Source: Candidatus Nitrosacidococcus tergens
GTDB lineage: Bacteria; Pseudomonadota; Gammaproteobacteria; Nitrosococcales; Nitrosococcaceae
Direction of reading: 5' to 3'
Assembly (NCBI RefSeq): GCF_902810445.1
Contig: NZ_LR778175.1
Location: 876,501-940,500, forward strand
DNA: 64,000 nt
Within the stretch, counting starts at the first letter, position 1. Every line of letters starts with the position of its first letter. Below are positions 43,226-52,714 of the stretch, piece by piece. The notes beneath the pieces were generated by a model. That model did no database searches. It was not told where the DNA came from and saw only the letters and a program-made list of their open reading frames with translations. The position numbers and the translations under genes are program-made.

Positions 43226-45637
43226 TTAGTTTAGACTTTTTTGATACTCGTTTCCCTTTTTCACATCTACAGGGTGATTTTCAATTTCTTTAGGCTGAGG
43301 CATTTTTTGCAATGCAATTGCAAGCACATCTTCAATCCATCTAACAGGGCGAATATCAAGCCCACTTTTAACATTTTCTGGAAGCTCTACTAAATCTTTA
43401 CAATTTTCTTCAGGAATAATAACAACACTTATTCCGCCCCGCAATGCTGCAAGTAGTTTCTCCTTAAGACCGCCAATCGCTAAAACTTCGCCACGTAGGG
43501 TAATCTCTCCAGTCATTGCAACATGTGCATGTACTGGAATATTTGTTAGTGCAGAAACTAAAGCAGTGCACATTCCCACGCCAGCACTAGGTCCATCTTT
43601 AGGAATAGCACCTTCAGGAACGTGGATGTGTAAGTCATACTTTTGATAAAAATCTTGAGCGATTCCTAGACGATCAGTACGGTTTCTTACCACTGTAGTC
43701 GCTGCTTGAATAGATTCTCGCATCACATCACCTAAGTGACCAGTATAAACCGATTTACCTGTTCCTAACATGGTTGCTGCTTCAATTGTAAGTAAATCCC
43801 CCCCCATTTCAGTCCAAGCTAATCCAGTTACTTGCCCTATTCGATCTTGATCTTCAGCGAGGCCAAAACGATATTGTTTTACCCCTAAAAATTTCTCTAG
43901 ATTTTTATTAGTTACTACTATTTTCTTAGCAACATTAAGCTGAATATTTTTAACAATTTTACGGCAAATTTTTGATATTTCTTGATCTAAGTTACGAACA
44001 CCAGCCTCTCTAGTGTAGTAGCGAATAATATCTTGAATTGCATATTGAGACATGGATATCTCGCTCTTCTTTAAGCCATGATTCTTGATAGATTTTGAGA
44101 GGAGATAATTCTGGGCAATATTAATTTTTTCATCCTCTGTATAGCCTGAAATTCTAATCACTTCCATTCTATCCAATAAAGGAGCAGGAATATTTAAAGT
44201 ATTTGCAGTAGCAACAAACATTACTTCGGATAAGCTATAGTCTACTTCTAAGTAATGATCGCTAAAAGCGTGATTCTGCTCTGGATCTAAGACTTCTAGT
44301 AGTGCTGATGCAGGGTCGCCACGAAAATCCATTGCCATTTTATCTACTTCATCTAGCAAAAATAAGGGATTTTTTGTACCTACTTTTGTTAGATTTTGAA
44401 CAATTTTACCTGGCATGGAACCAATATAGGTTCTTCGATGACCGCGAATTTCAGCCTCATCCCGAATCCCTCCTAAAGATATACGAGAGAATTTACGATT
44501 AGTCGCACGAGCTATAGAGCGGGCAATTGATGTTTTCCCTACCCCTGGTGGTCCAACTAAACATAAAATTGGTCCTTTAGGATATTTTACCCGTTGTTGT
44601 ACTGCAAGATATTCTATTATTCTTTCTTTGACTTTCTCTAAGCCGTAGTGATCAGATTCAAGAATAGATTCAGCTTTAACAAGGTTTGCACTAATCTTAC
44701 TTCTTTTTTTCCACGGTACATCCACCAACCAATCAAGATAATTTCTTACTACAGTTGCCTCTGCAGACATAGGAGACATCATTTGTAGCTTATTAAGTTC
44801 AGCTCTTGCTTTAGATTTAACTTCTTGTGGCATTCCGGCTTTTTCAATTTTACTAGCAAGATCCTCGACTTCATTCGGTATATCTTCAATGTCTCCAAGC
44901 TCTTTTTGAATAGCTTTTATTTGTTCATTTAAATAATATTCTCGCTGGCTTTTTTCCATTTGCTTTTTAACTCGATTACGTACTTGCTTTTCTATTTGTA
45001 GAATATCAATTTCAGATTCTAGAAAAGCTAATAAATGCTCAAGTCTTTCTTGAATATCGTCTATTTCTAAAATAGATTGTTTTTCCTCTATTTTGAGTGC
45101 TATATGTGCAGCAACTGTATCTATAAGCCGGCTAGGATTGTCTATACCTGATAAGGAAGATAAAATCTCATGAGGAATTTTCTTGTTTAACTTAACATAT
45201 TGCTCAAATTGATTGAGTAAAGAGCGAACTAGAACTTTTATTTCTTGACCATCAGTTTTATATTCTTTCTCTTTATATTGAGAAAGTTGAGCACAAAAAT
45301 AACTATCATTATTTACATAATGTTGCACTTTGGCTCTTATACTACCCTCTACTAGTACTTTAACGGTACCATCTGGTAGCTTTAATAGCTGAAGGATATT
45401 GGCTAAAGTCCCAATATCATAAATATCCTCTAGTTTAGGATCATCAAGACTAGGATTTTTTTGGGCTACTAATAATATTTGTTGTTTAAATTCCATAGCC
45501 ACATCAAGTGCTTTAATAGATTTCTCCCTACCTACAAACAGGGGAATAACCATATATGGATAAACTACAACATCACGTAATAGCAAAACAGGTATAGCCT
45601 CTTCAATTGTATCAAGTACTGTACTATCTTTATCCAT
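43226..45637 (-). CDS. lon: ATP-dependent protease Lon
   Basis: Cytoplasmic AAA+ protease, 803 aa, degrading misfolded and regulatory proteins. The N-terminal substrate domain starts VLLLRDVVVYPYMVIPLFVG, the AAA+ module has GPPGVGKTSIARSIA, and the C-terminal protease domain has PKDGPSAGVGMCTALVSALT with the catalytic serine and GEVLAIGGLKEKLLAALRGG with the lysine. AGGAGC is the SD. It follows clpX by 73 nt. Downstream is a SPOR gene instead of hupB, a break from the usual order. Confidence 0.97.
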   Translation of the reverse strand: MDKDSTVLDTIEEAIPVLLLRDVVVYPYMVIPLFVGREKSIKALDVAMEFKQQILLVAQKNPSLDDPKLEDIYDIGTLANILQLLKLPDGTVKVLVEGSIRAKVQHYVNNDSYFCAQLSQYKEKEYKTDGQEIKVLVRSLLNQFEQYVKLNKKIPHEILSSLSGIDNPSRLIDTVAAHIALKIEEKQSILEIDDIQERLEHLLAFLESEIDILQIEKQVRNRVKKQMEKSQREYYLNEQIKAIQKELGDIEDIPNEVEDLASKIEKAGMPQEVKSKARAELNKLQMMSPMSAEATVVRNYLDWLVDVPWKKRSKISANLVKAESILESDHYGLEKVKERIIEYLAVQQRVKYPKGPILCLVGPPGVGKTSIARSIARATNRKFSRISLGGIRDEAEIRGHRRTYIGSMPGKIVQNLTKVGTKNPLFLLDEVDKMAMDFRGDPASALLEVLDPEQNHAFSDHYLEVDYSLSEVMFVATANTLNIPAPLLDRMEVIRISGYTEDEKINIAQNYLLSKSIKNHGLKKSEISMSQYAIQDIIRYYTREAGVRNLDQEISKICRKIVKNIQLNVAKKIVVTNKNLEKFLGVKQYRFGLAEDQDRIGQVTGLAWTEMGGDLLTIEAATMLGTGKSVYTGHLGDVMRESIQAATTVVRNRTDRLGIAQDFYQKYDLHIHVPEGAIPKDGPSAGVGMCTALVSALTNIPVHAHVAMTGEITLRGEVLAIGGLKEKLLAALRGGISVVIIPEENCKDLVELPENVKSGLDIRPVRWIEDVLAIALQKMPQPKEIENHPVDVKKGNEYQKSLN

Positions 45638-45710
45638 ATATGCTCCTGATCTTATGTTTAAATTTATATTTATAATAGAGAGCGGTATTTAAACAGATAA
45701 TATTACTAAG

Positions 45711-46991
45711 TTAGTCTGGTGCTACCCTGTAGTTTTCTTGATCCCTATAAACTAGTAAAGGTTCAGACTCTCCATAAACTACATTTTTATCAACGATTAC
45801 CTTACTTACCCCTTCCATAGACGGAAGATCATACATTACATCCAGTAATATATTTTCAAGAATTGATCGCAGTCCTCGAGCACCTGTTTTGCGATCCATC
45901 GCTTTAGTTGCAATAACTTGTAACGAATCTTTTCGAAACTCTATAGTGCAGTTTTCCATTTCAAAAAGACTAGAAAACTGCTTAACTAAGGCATTTTTAG
46001 GCTCTGTTAAAATACGTACGAAAGCATCCTCATCTAATTCATCTAAAGTTGCAATAACAGGCATACGTCCTATAAATTCTGGAATTAACCCGTATTTTAT
46101 TAAATCTTCAGGCTCTACCCCTTTTAGTATTTCACCAACACTACGCTTGCTTTCAGTACTTCTGACTTCAGCAAAGAATCCAACCCCACTTTTTTTAGAT
46201 CGATCTCCAATTACTTTCTCAAGCCCAGAAAAAGCACCACCACAAATGAAAAGAATATTAGTAGTATCTACTTGCAAGAATTCCTGTTGTGGGTGTTTTC
46301 TCCCTCCTTGAGGAGGGACTGATGCTGTAGTTCCTTCAATAAGCTTAAGCAGTGCCTGCTGTACACCCTCACCAGAGACATCTCTAGTAATAGATGGGTT
46401 ATCTGATTTACGGGAAATTTTATCTATCTCATCTATGTATATAATGCCTGTTTGTGCTTTTTCAACATCATAATCGCACTTTTGCAGCAGTTTTTGGATG
46501 ATATTTTCTACATCTTCACCAACATAGCCTGCCTCCGTGAGGGTTGTTGCATCAGCAATAGTGAAAGGTACATTTAATAGACGAGCTAGGGTTTCCGCTA
46601 ATAAAGTTTTACCGCTTCCAGTAGGGCCTATGAGTAAAATATTACTTTTTGATAATTCGATCTCATTATTTTTTTTACCCAGCTGTAGTCGCTTATAATG
46701 ATTATAAACAGCAACTGCTAATATTTTTTTAGCATGATCCTGCCCAACTACATACTGATTAAGAATATCTCTGATTTCATGAGGCGTAGGAAGATGGCTA
46801 TTTTTGTCGGTAAACGGTTTATCCCGTAACTCCTCTCGAATAATATCGTTACAAAGCTCTACACATTCATCACAAATAGATACTGAGTCAGGTCCTGCAA
46901 TTAACTTAACTACTTCATGTTGGTTCTTACCGCAAAAGGAGCAATTAAGAAGTTTGTCATCCTTGCTTTTCTGAGGCTTATCATCACTCAT
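45711..46991 (-). CDS. clpX: ATP-dependent Clp protease ATP-binding subunit ClpX
   Basis: AAA+ unfoldase that delivers substrates to ClpP, 426 aa. The N-terminal zinc-binding domain has CSFCGKNQHEV and SICDECVELC. The AAA+ core has GPTGSGKTLLAETLA, the pore loop GYVGEDVENI and IIYIDEIDKI. The IGF-type loop contacting ClpP lies near residues 265-275 (GLEKVIGDRSKK region). It lies 69 nt after clpP, as in E. coli. Confidence 0.97.
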   Translation of the reverse strand: MSDDKPQKSKDDKLLNCSFCGKNQHEVVKLIAGPDSVSICDECVELCNDIIREELRDKPFTDKNSHLPTPHEIRDILNQYVVGQDHAKKILAVAVYNHYKRLQLGKKNNEIELSKSNILLIGPTGSGKTLLAETLARLLNVPFTIADATTLTEAGYVGEDVENIIQKLLQKCDYDVEKAQTGIIYIDEIDKISRKSDNPSITRDVSGEGVQQALLKLIEGTTASVPPQGGRKHPQQEFLQVDTTNILFICGGAFSGLEKVIGDRSKKSGVGFFAEVRSTESKRSVGEILKGVEPEDLIKYGLIPEFIGRMPVIATLDELDEDAFVRILTEPKNALVKQFSSLFEMENCTIEFRKDSLQVIATKAMDRKTGARGLRSILENILLDVMYDLPSMEGVSKVIVDKNVVYGESEPLLVYRDQENYRVAPD

Positions 46992-47060
46992 AACTTAAAG
47001 TTCCCCATTAAAGTGAGCTAATTTGCTCTCATAATTTAATAGATAGTACACACCACTACG

Positions 47061-47672
47061 CTAGTCTGCAGGTATCTCACCTCGTTTTTCAATAACAGTA
47101 TCGATTATTCCATAAGTGACAGATTCTGTTGCACTCATAAAATAATCTCGATCCGTATCCTTTTGGATTTTTTCAATGGACTGACCTGTATGATAGGAAA
47201 GTACCTGATTTAATCGCTCTCGTATCAGCAAAATTTCTTTTGCATGAATATCAATGTCTACTGCTTGACCTTGAAATCCTCCTAAAGGTTGATGAATAAG
47301 GACACGAGAATGGGGTAAGCAATACCTTTTTCCAGTAGCTCCTCCAGCAAGCAACACCGCTCCCATACTTGCAGCTTGCCCAAGGCAAAGCGTACTTACA
47401 TCAGGTTTAATAAACTGCATCGTATCATAGATTGATAACCCTGCAGTAACTGATCCTCCCGGAGAGTTAATATATAGATGAATATCTTTATCCGGATTTT
47501 CAGACTCTAAAAAAAGCAACTGAGCAACAACTAAATTAGCCATATGATCTTCAACTGCACCAACTAAAAATATTACTCGTTCCTTTAATAGTCGAGAATA
47601 AATATCATAGGCCCGTTCACCCCGGTTGGTTTGCTCCACAACCATAGGGACTAAGGTATTAAAATTAGCCAT
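47061..47672 (-). CDS. clpP: ATP-dependent Clp protease proteolytic subunit
   Basis: Serine peptidase forming the Clp barrel, 203 aa. The catalytic serine is in GQAASMGAVLLAGG and the histidine in RVLIHQPLGG, with an aspartate in the later helix region. The N-terminus LVPMVVEQTNRGERAYDIYS is conserved. Its neighbours are tig (upstream) and clpX (downstream), the standard order. Confidence 0.97.
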   Translation of the reverse strand: MANFNTLVPMVVEQTNRGERAYDIYSRLLKERVIFLVGAVEDHMANLVVAQLLFLESENPDKDIHLYINSPGGSVTAGLSIYDTMQFIKPDVSTLCLGQAASMGAVLLAGGATGKRYCLPHSRVLIHQPLGGFQGQAVDIDIHAKEILLIRERLNQVLSYHTGQSIEKIQKDTDRDYFMSATESVTYGIIDTVIEKRGEIPAD

Positions 47673-47730
47673 GTCCTATTTTGTCCATTTAATATACTCT
47701 CTTGGTGAGATCCACTAGAAACCTTAGAAA

Positions 47731-49032
47731 TCAATATACAACTTCTTGGAATCCCATAGGCTCATCTGAAACTTCAATTTGGCTTAATACCCAATTGATT
47801 GCCTCCATCTCTATAATACTACCTCTAATTTCTGAAAGTTGTGCTCGGTTACTGAAAACCCATCGAGCAAACCCTTCTGGATCTTCATAATTAGCAGATA
47901 GTTCTGCTACTTTTTCTTTTATTTTTTCTTGATCTATTTTAATATCTGCTTTTTCAACAATAGCCTCTAGAATAATACCTAAGATAATACGCTTGCGTGC
48001 TTGTTCTTCAAATTGACTTGATTCTAAAGATATTTTTTGATCATTGATTCCTTTTTTAGATAGATTCTCTTTTGCTCTTTTACGCAAAGACTCTGCTTCA
48101 TTTTTTACTAAAGATTCGGGTAGCACTTCCATAGGGTGATTAGCAAAGAGTAAATCTATCACTTGATCTCGTACACGGGCATGAATTCCTCGCTCTAAGC
48201 TAAGATTCATAGATTTTTTAACTTCTTGCCGAAGCGTTTCTACACTACCATCACTAATTCCTAACTTTTTCGCAAATGATTCATCGATTTCTGGAAGATT
48301 TGGCTCTGCTACAGATAAAACATCTACGGTAAATTGAGCAACTTTACTAGCAAGATCTTGATTATGATAATCTTCCGGAAAAGTAATTTTAAATGTGAGT
48401 TGTTGATCTTTCTGAGTACCTAATAAATGATCCTCAAAATCCTCAAGCATAGTGTGCTTACCTAAGATAGCGAAAAAATTTTCTCGCTCACCGCTGGGAA
48501 AAGATTGCCCATCAATAGTGCCGCGGTAAGTAATAGTAACCCCATCCTCTTTTTGCGCAGGGCGATCTACAGGATTCCATTGAACATATTGGTATTGAAG
48601 TTTATTAATGACCTGATGTATATCATCCTTAGTAATTTGAACAGCTGGACGCTTGACTTTAATTCCTGATAGATTAACTTCCTCAATTTGAGGCAAAACC
48701 TCGAAAGTTGCTATATATTGAAAAGGTTGATCTTCTGAGGCAAGTTGAGGAAAGTCAATCTTTGGTGTACTAGCAAGCTGGAGAGATTCTTGCTTAATCG
48801 CATCTTGAAAACTGCTTTGCACTAAATGGTCTATAATTTCTTTATGTACTGCAGCACCGTAGTGACGTTCCAATACTTTGTAAGGGATTTTTCCAGGACG
48901 AAATCCGTTAATTTTCGCTCTGGGAGCCATTGCCTGAATTCGTGTCCTAACCTGAGATTCTATATTTTCTGACGGTAATTTAACTGTCAATTGACGTTTT
49001 AGATTGCCAATATTTTCTACTATAACCTCCAT
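47731..49032 (-). CDS. tig: Trigger factor
   Basis: Ribosome-associated chaperone and prolyl isomerase, 433 aa. The N-terminal ribosome-binding domain starts MEVIVENIGNLKRQLTV and contains RPGKIPYKVLERHYG. The FKBP-type PPIase domain is about residues 160-245 (DGVTITYRGTIDGQSFPSGE), and the C-terminal chaperone arms follow. It precedes clpP by 58 nt and is preceded by a tRNA-Leu gene. Confidence 0.97.
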   Translation of the reverse strand: MEVIVENIGNLKRQLTVKLPSENIESQVRTRIQAMAPRAKINGFRPGKIPYKVLERHYGAAVHKEIIDHLVQSSFQDAIKQESLQLASTPKIDFPQLASEDQPFQYIATFEVLPQIEEVNLSGIKVKRPAVQITKDDIHQVINKLQYQYVQWNPVDRPAQKEDGVTITYRGTIDGQSFPSGERENFFAILGKHTMLEDFEDHLLGTQKDQQLTFKITFPEDYHNQDLASKVAQFTVDVLSVAEPNLPEIDESFAKKLGISDGSVETLRQEVKKSMNLSLERGIHARVRDQVIDLLFANHPMEVLPESLVKNEAESLRKRAKENLSKKGINDQKISLESSQFEEQARKRIILGIILEAIVEKADIKIDQEKIKEKVAELSANYEDPEGFARWVFSNRAQLSEIRGSIIEMEAINWVLSQIEVSDEPMGFQEVVY

Positions 49033-49102
49033 AAAAATTTACCTCAGTGGTTTAATATTATTTTAATTCCTTGTAGATAAAGCAGATTTACTAGAATGAG
49101 TT

Positions 49103-49187
49103 TGGTGCGAAAGGAGAGAATCGAACTCTCACGGGTCACCCCACTGGCACCTAAAACCAGCGCGTCTACCTATTCCGCCACTTTCGC
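49103..49187 (-). tRNA. tRNA-Leu (UAG)
   Basis: Long-variable-arm tRNA with acceptor GCGAAAG pairing CTTTCGC, discriminator A and encoded CCA. The anticodon stem CTGGT / GCCAG encloses TTTAGGT, giving anticodon UAG. The D-arm (GGTAGA) and TTCGATT loop are normal. 85 nt with CCA, uninterrupted, unlike the second tRNA-Leu in this window. It lies just upstream of tig on the same strand. Confidence 0.96.
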
Positions 49188-49240
49188 TTTTTAATTAACA
49201 ATGTTGTTATTCTATCCTAAAAACACAGATATATACTACC

Positions 49241-49750
49241 CTACTCTTTACTCACCTTAGCTTCTGTAGAGAGAATATGATAAGACCATTTTATCTGACC
49301 CTCTGGATGAAACTCCCTAAGATAGAGTCTCTTAGTAAAAGACTGTTGTTTGTTAGGATTAACAGATAAATCAATATGAGCCTCTGTTTTTTCAATAGTA
49401 CTACAATTATCTTGATTTTGTACGCTCTTGCAGTCTTGTACAATCAATTCAATATCAAAACCAGTGAGTGTATAAGAAGATTGATTAGAGATTTCTCCAA
49501 TAAAATTCCAACCAACCCCTCGATTAGGCTGTAAATCTACTTCTGCTAAATTTATTTGGTTAATAGGAATTAAAGTTTTAGCTCGCTCCGAGATTTCCTC
49601 TGGTTCTGAAAAGATAAAGCCTGCAAAAATTAATAATCCAAGAATACCTAGTATGTAAGGACGGGATTTACGAAAAGAGGTAAAAACTATTAGAACAATG
49701 ATTAAAATTAACCATATCCGTGGATTTCTTAAGATAAGTAAGAAATTCAT
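49241..49750 (-). CDS. Membrane protein of unknown function
   Basis: A 169-aa protein not matched to a known family. Two hydrophobic segments (PRIWLILIIVLIVFTSF, then YILGILGLLIFAGFIFS) are separated by a short basic loop, putting about 110 C-terminal residues outside the membrane if the N-terminus is cytoplasmic or near it. That domain has SNQSSYTLTGFDIELIVQDC, two cysteines (DCK and DNCS) 10 or so residues apart, and ends in a WSYHIL segment. It starts 7 nt after the treY stop and could be cotranscribed. Confidence 0.75.
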   Translation of the reverse strand: MNFLLILRNPRIWLILIIVLIVFTSFRKSRPYILGILGLLIFAGFIFSEPEEISERAKTLIPINQINLAEVDLQPNRGVGWNFIGEISNQSSYTLTGFDIELIVQDCKSVQNQDNCSTIEKTEAHIDLSVNPNKQQSFTKRLYLREFHPEGQIKWSYHILSTEAKVSKE

Positions 49751-49757
49751 TGTGTCT

Positions 49758-52694
49758 TTAATCCATTGTTGATGGTATCAGTAAAGCTAAAGGAAAATGA
49801 GTAAAAACTTGACTACTATTTATATAGTATTTCCCTAACTCTGGTATTACTTCTATTTGCTGATCGGTTAATATATTTCTAAATATCTTACACTCTACCG
49901 CCTCTGGAATTTCTACTTGGGTATTTTGCCAACAAGATTCACCTAAAGGAAGTCCATTATCATCACTTCCCAAGATGGAGAACCAACGAGAGGCTACAAT
50001 AATTGCTACTTGATTTTCATTTTTTCTTAAGAAAGCACATAAATGATCTGCCTTTTCTCCTTGAGTAGATAGAGGTACATATTCTCCATTTTCAAATAGT
50101 TGTGAGCATTTAGCTCTAAAATTGAGCACCTTCCAAATTAAGAAAAGCTTTAAACGCCCATCTTCTCTATTCTTAAGTAGATCATAAGTGTAAGTACTAA
50201 GAGACTGAGCCTTATTAGCTGTATCAATTAAATCCTCTAGCATTTGCTCTCTTAATGAAAAATTAACAGGCGCACGGCTATCTGGATCTACCAACCTAAA
50301 CTCCCACAGTTCATTGCCCTGATAAATATCAGGTACACCGGGTGCGGTTAACTTTAAAAAAACTTGGGATGCACTATTTAATAACCCGTAGGAAGCAACC
50401 TCCTTTTGAAAGGGTAAAAAATTATCTAAGAATCTATTTTTCTCTATATTGCTTAAAGTGCTATGTATAAATTCTATTAATCCTGATTCATATTCATGAT
50501 CAGGGCTAATCCAAGAGCTATAGATTTTAGCCTCTCGTACTGCTTTAATCATATAAATTTCAATACGATCTCTATAACTGGCTAATTCTTTTTCATCCAT
50601 TTCATAGAGCGGCCAAGTACCTAAGATTGTTTGATAAAATAAATATTCATCATTATAACTAGGTACTCGATGATCTTTAGATTTTCTAATCTTTAGAATA
50701 TTGATTCTTCGCCAAAGATTTAAAAATTTACGCCATTTAGCAGGAATTTCTGAAAGCACATTAATGCGGGTACGAACATCTTCGCTTCGCTTACTATCAT
50801 GAGTGGAGGAAGCGATCATAGCATAAGGCCATTTTTGTGCTCGTTCTTGGTTTTCTCGATGAAACGCCGCAACCGTTGTGCCATAATTTCTCGGATCACA
50901 GCCCACGTCATTTAATGACGTAAGATAGTTATACGTATAAAGTGCGGTATCTTCAAAGGCCTTTGCCATCACAGGACCTGTATACTGTTGAAATCGCATG
51001 ACAAAAGGAATAATTTCTTGATAAATATCAACCCCCGTAGGTACTTCTAAAAGAAGAATTCCTTGGATAAAGTCAAAGATACTAGTATCTTCTCCGGGGT
51101 TTACTTTCTTAGCTTGTGCTATAGCCCACTGGATAAATCGTTTATCCTCTTCGGAAACTCGATCTACATTAATATAAGTTCGATATACTGGGAAATAGGC
51201 AAGAATCTCAATTAAAGCTTCCCGTAAACCGTTTAACGTAAAATCTCGAGAGTACCGGCTGGATTGAGCAATATTATCCAGCATATTCACCAATACAGTG
51301 AGATCGCTTGAAATACGAGTTTTAATAATTACTTTTTTACATTTATAAAGCAATCTATCAAAATCAAATTGATACTTAATAAAACGAGCATAAATTTGCT
51401 CTAATTCCTTTTGTGTGGGTGAATAAATAAAAATTCCATTACATATATTGGCAAAGTCATAACCAGTCGTGCCACAAATGGACCAACTTTGAGGGAGATG
51501 TTCATAGCTAGCAAGAATTTTTTCAATAACAATATAAAAGTTAGGCTTAGCAGAGTTATCTATCACTTGAACTTGGCTAGGCTGCTCTTTGGCTTCTGCA
51601 ATATACTGCGTGAGACGTTGATAGTATTGCGGAGGGTCATAAAGACCGTCTGGATGATCAATCCGCAATCCATCTATTTTTCCTGTTTTTATGAGCTCTA
51701 AAATAAAGCTATGGGTTGCCATAAAAACTTCTGGAATTTCCATATTAATTCCAGCAAGATCATTGACATCAAAAAAGCGGCGATAATTAATTTCATAAGC
51801 AGCTACTCGCCAATAGGTGAGGCGATAAGCTTGATTTTCTAGTAGATGATGCAGTAAATCAAAGTTTTTTGTTTGCTCTCCATTGAATATAGAAACAATA
51901 CTAAAAATGAATTCTTTAATTGCAGGACATTTCTGACAAATTTCCCCTAAACGTCGTTTAAAAATAATACTATCTCGTAGCCGCTCTTCTCTTCTTTCCG
52001 GATCATTTAAGAGCGTATTTCGATCAGGAAGGTTTTTAAAAGCAGTGATTAAACTTTGGTATTCTAAAAAATAGGGATCTGTCTCTATCGAATTACCCCC
52101 TGATAATGAATCAGATTTATATTCTAAAATATAAGGGTAAGTACTAGGATCAACGGGTAGATACTGATCATAAAAACAGATAGTAAATTGACCAGTTTCC
52201 GATGAAAGAAAAAGCTTGATATCTCCATCTTCTAATGCTTCACCATAGTGCTTTCCTAATCTTGGCAGTAAAACTTTACCACGTAACTCTTCCTTAAAAG
52301 GGCGCCAATCAATATCAAAATAAGCAGCATATTTAGATGCTGGACCATGTTCTAGCACATCCAACCACCAATGATTATCATCTCCTCCAATACCCATGTG
52401 GTTAGGTACAATATCTAGAATTTGTTTCATATCATGGTGGTGTAGACAGGCTACCATCGATTCAAAATCTTCTAAACTACCTATTTCTGGATTTAGCTGG
52501 CTATGATCCACAATGTCATAACCATGGAGACTACCTGAGCGAGCTTTAAGGTAAGGTGAGGCATAGCAATGGCTAATCCCTAGCTTATGAAGATAAGGAA
52601 TGAGTTTTTCCCCATCAGCAAAGGTAAAAAATTTATTAAATTGTAATCGATAGGTAGCACGAGGAATATTAATAGAAGATACCTCTGTAGGCAT
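49758..52694 (-). CDS. treY: Malto-oligosyltrehalose synthase
   Basis: Converts the terminal alpha-1,4 bond of maltodextrins to an alpha,alpha-1,1 bond, the first step of the TreY/TreZ trehalose pathway. 978 aa. The N-terminus PRATYRLQFNKFFTFADGEK is characteristic, followed by ISHCYASPYLKARSGSLHGY and a GH13 domain. Catalytic residues lie in GLRIDHPDGLYDPPQYY (Asp), FYIVIEKIL (Glu) and SSTHDSKRSEDVR (Asp). A typical LTAPGVPDIYQGNELWEF is near the C-terminus. It lies 20 nt after treZ and probably shares its transcript. Confidence 0.96.
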   Translation of the reverse strand: MPTEVSSINIPRATYRLQFNKFFTFADGEKLIPYLHKLGISHCYASPYLKARSGSLHGYDIVDHSQLNPEIGSLEDFESMVACLHHHDMKQILDIVPNHMGIGGDDNHWWLDVLEHGPASKYAAYFDIDWRPFKEELRGKVLLPRLGKHYGEALEDGDIKLFLSSETGQFTICFYDQYLPVDPSTYPYILEYKSDSLSGGNSIETDPYFLEYQSLITAFKNLPDRNTLLNDPERREERLRDSIIFKRRLGEICQKCPAIKEFIFSIVSIFNGEQTKNFDLLHHLLENQAYRLTYWRVAAYEINYRRFFDVNDLAGINMEIPEVFMATHSFILELIKTGKIDGLRIDHPDGLYDPPQYYQRLTQYIAEAKEQPSQVQVIDNSAKPNFYIVIEKILASYEHLPQSWSICGTTGYDFANICNGIFIYSPTQKELEQIYARFIKYQFDFDRLLYKCKKVIIKTRISSDLTVLVNMLDNIAQSSRYSRDFTLNGLREALIEILAYFPVYRTYINVDRVSEEDKRFIQWAIAQAKKVNPGEDTSIFDFIQGILLLEVPTGVDIYQEIIPFVMRFQQYTGPVMAKAFEDTALYTYNYLTSLNDVGCDPRNYGTTVAAFHRENQERAQKWPYAMIASSTHDSKRSEDVRTRINVLSEIPAKWRKFLNLWRRINILKIRKSKDHRVPSYNDEYLFYQTILGTWPLYEMDEKELASYRDRIEIYMIKAVREAKIYSSWISPDHEYESGLIEFIHSTLSNIEKNRFLDNFLPFQKEVASYGLLNSASQVFLKLTAPGVPDIYQGNELWEFRLVDPDSRAPVNFSLREQMLEDLIDTANKAQSLSTYTYDLLKNREDGRLKLFLIWKVLNFRAKCSQLFENGEYVPLSTQGEKADHLCAFLRKNENQVAIIVASRWFSILGSDDNGLPLGESCWQNTQVEIPEAVECKIFRNILTDQQIEVIPELGKYYINSSQVFTHFPLALLIPSTMD

Positions 52695-52714
52695 ATTTTT
52701 TTAAACCCCAAATA

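Noticed and set aside
45889..46311. 140-codon plus-strand ORF within clpX
   Set aside because: Antisense shadow of a strongly conserved gene.
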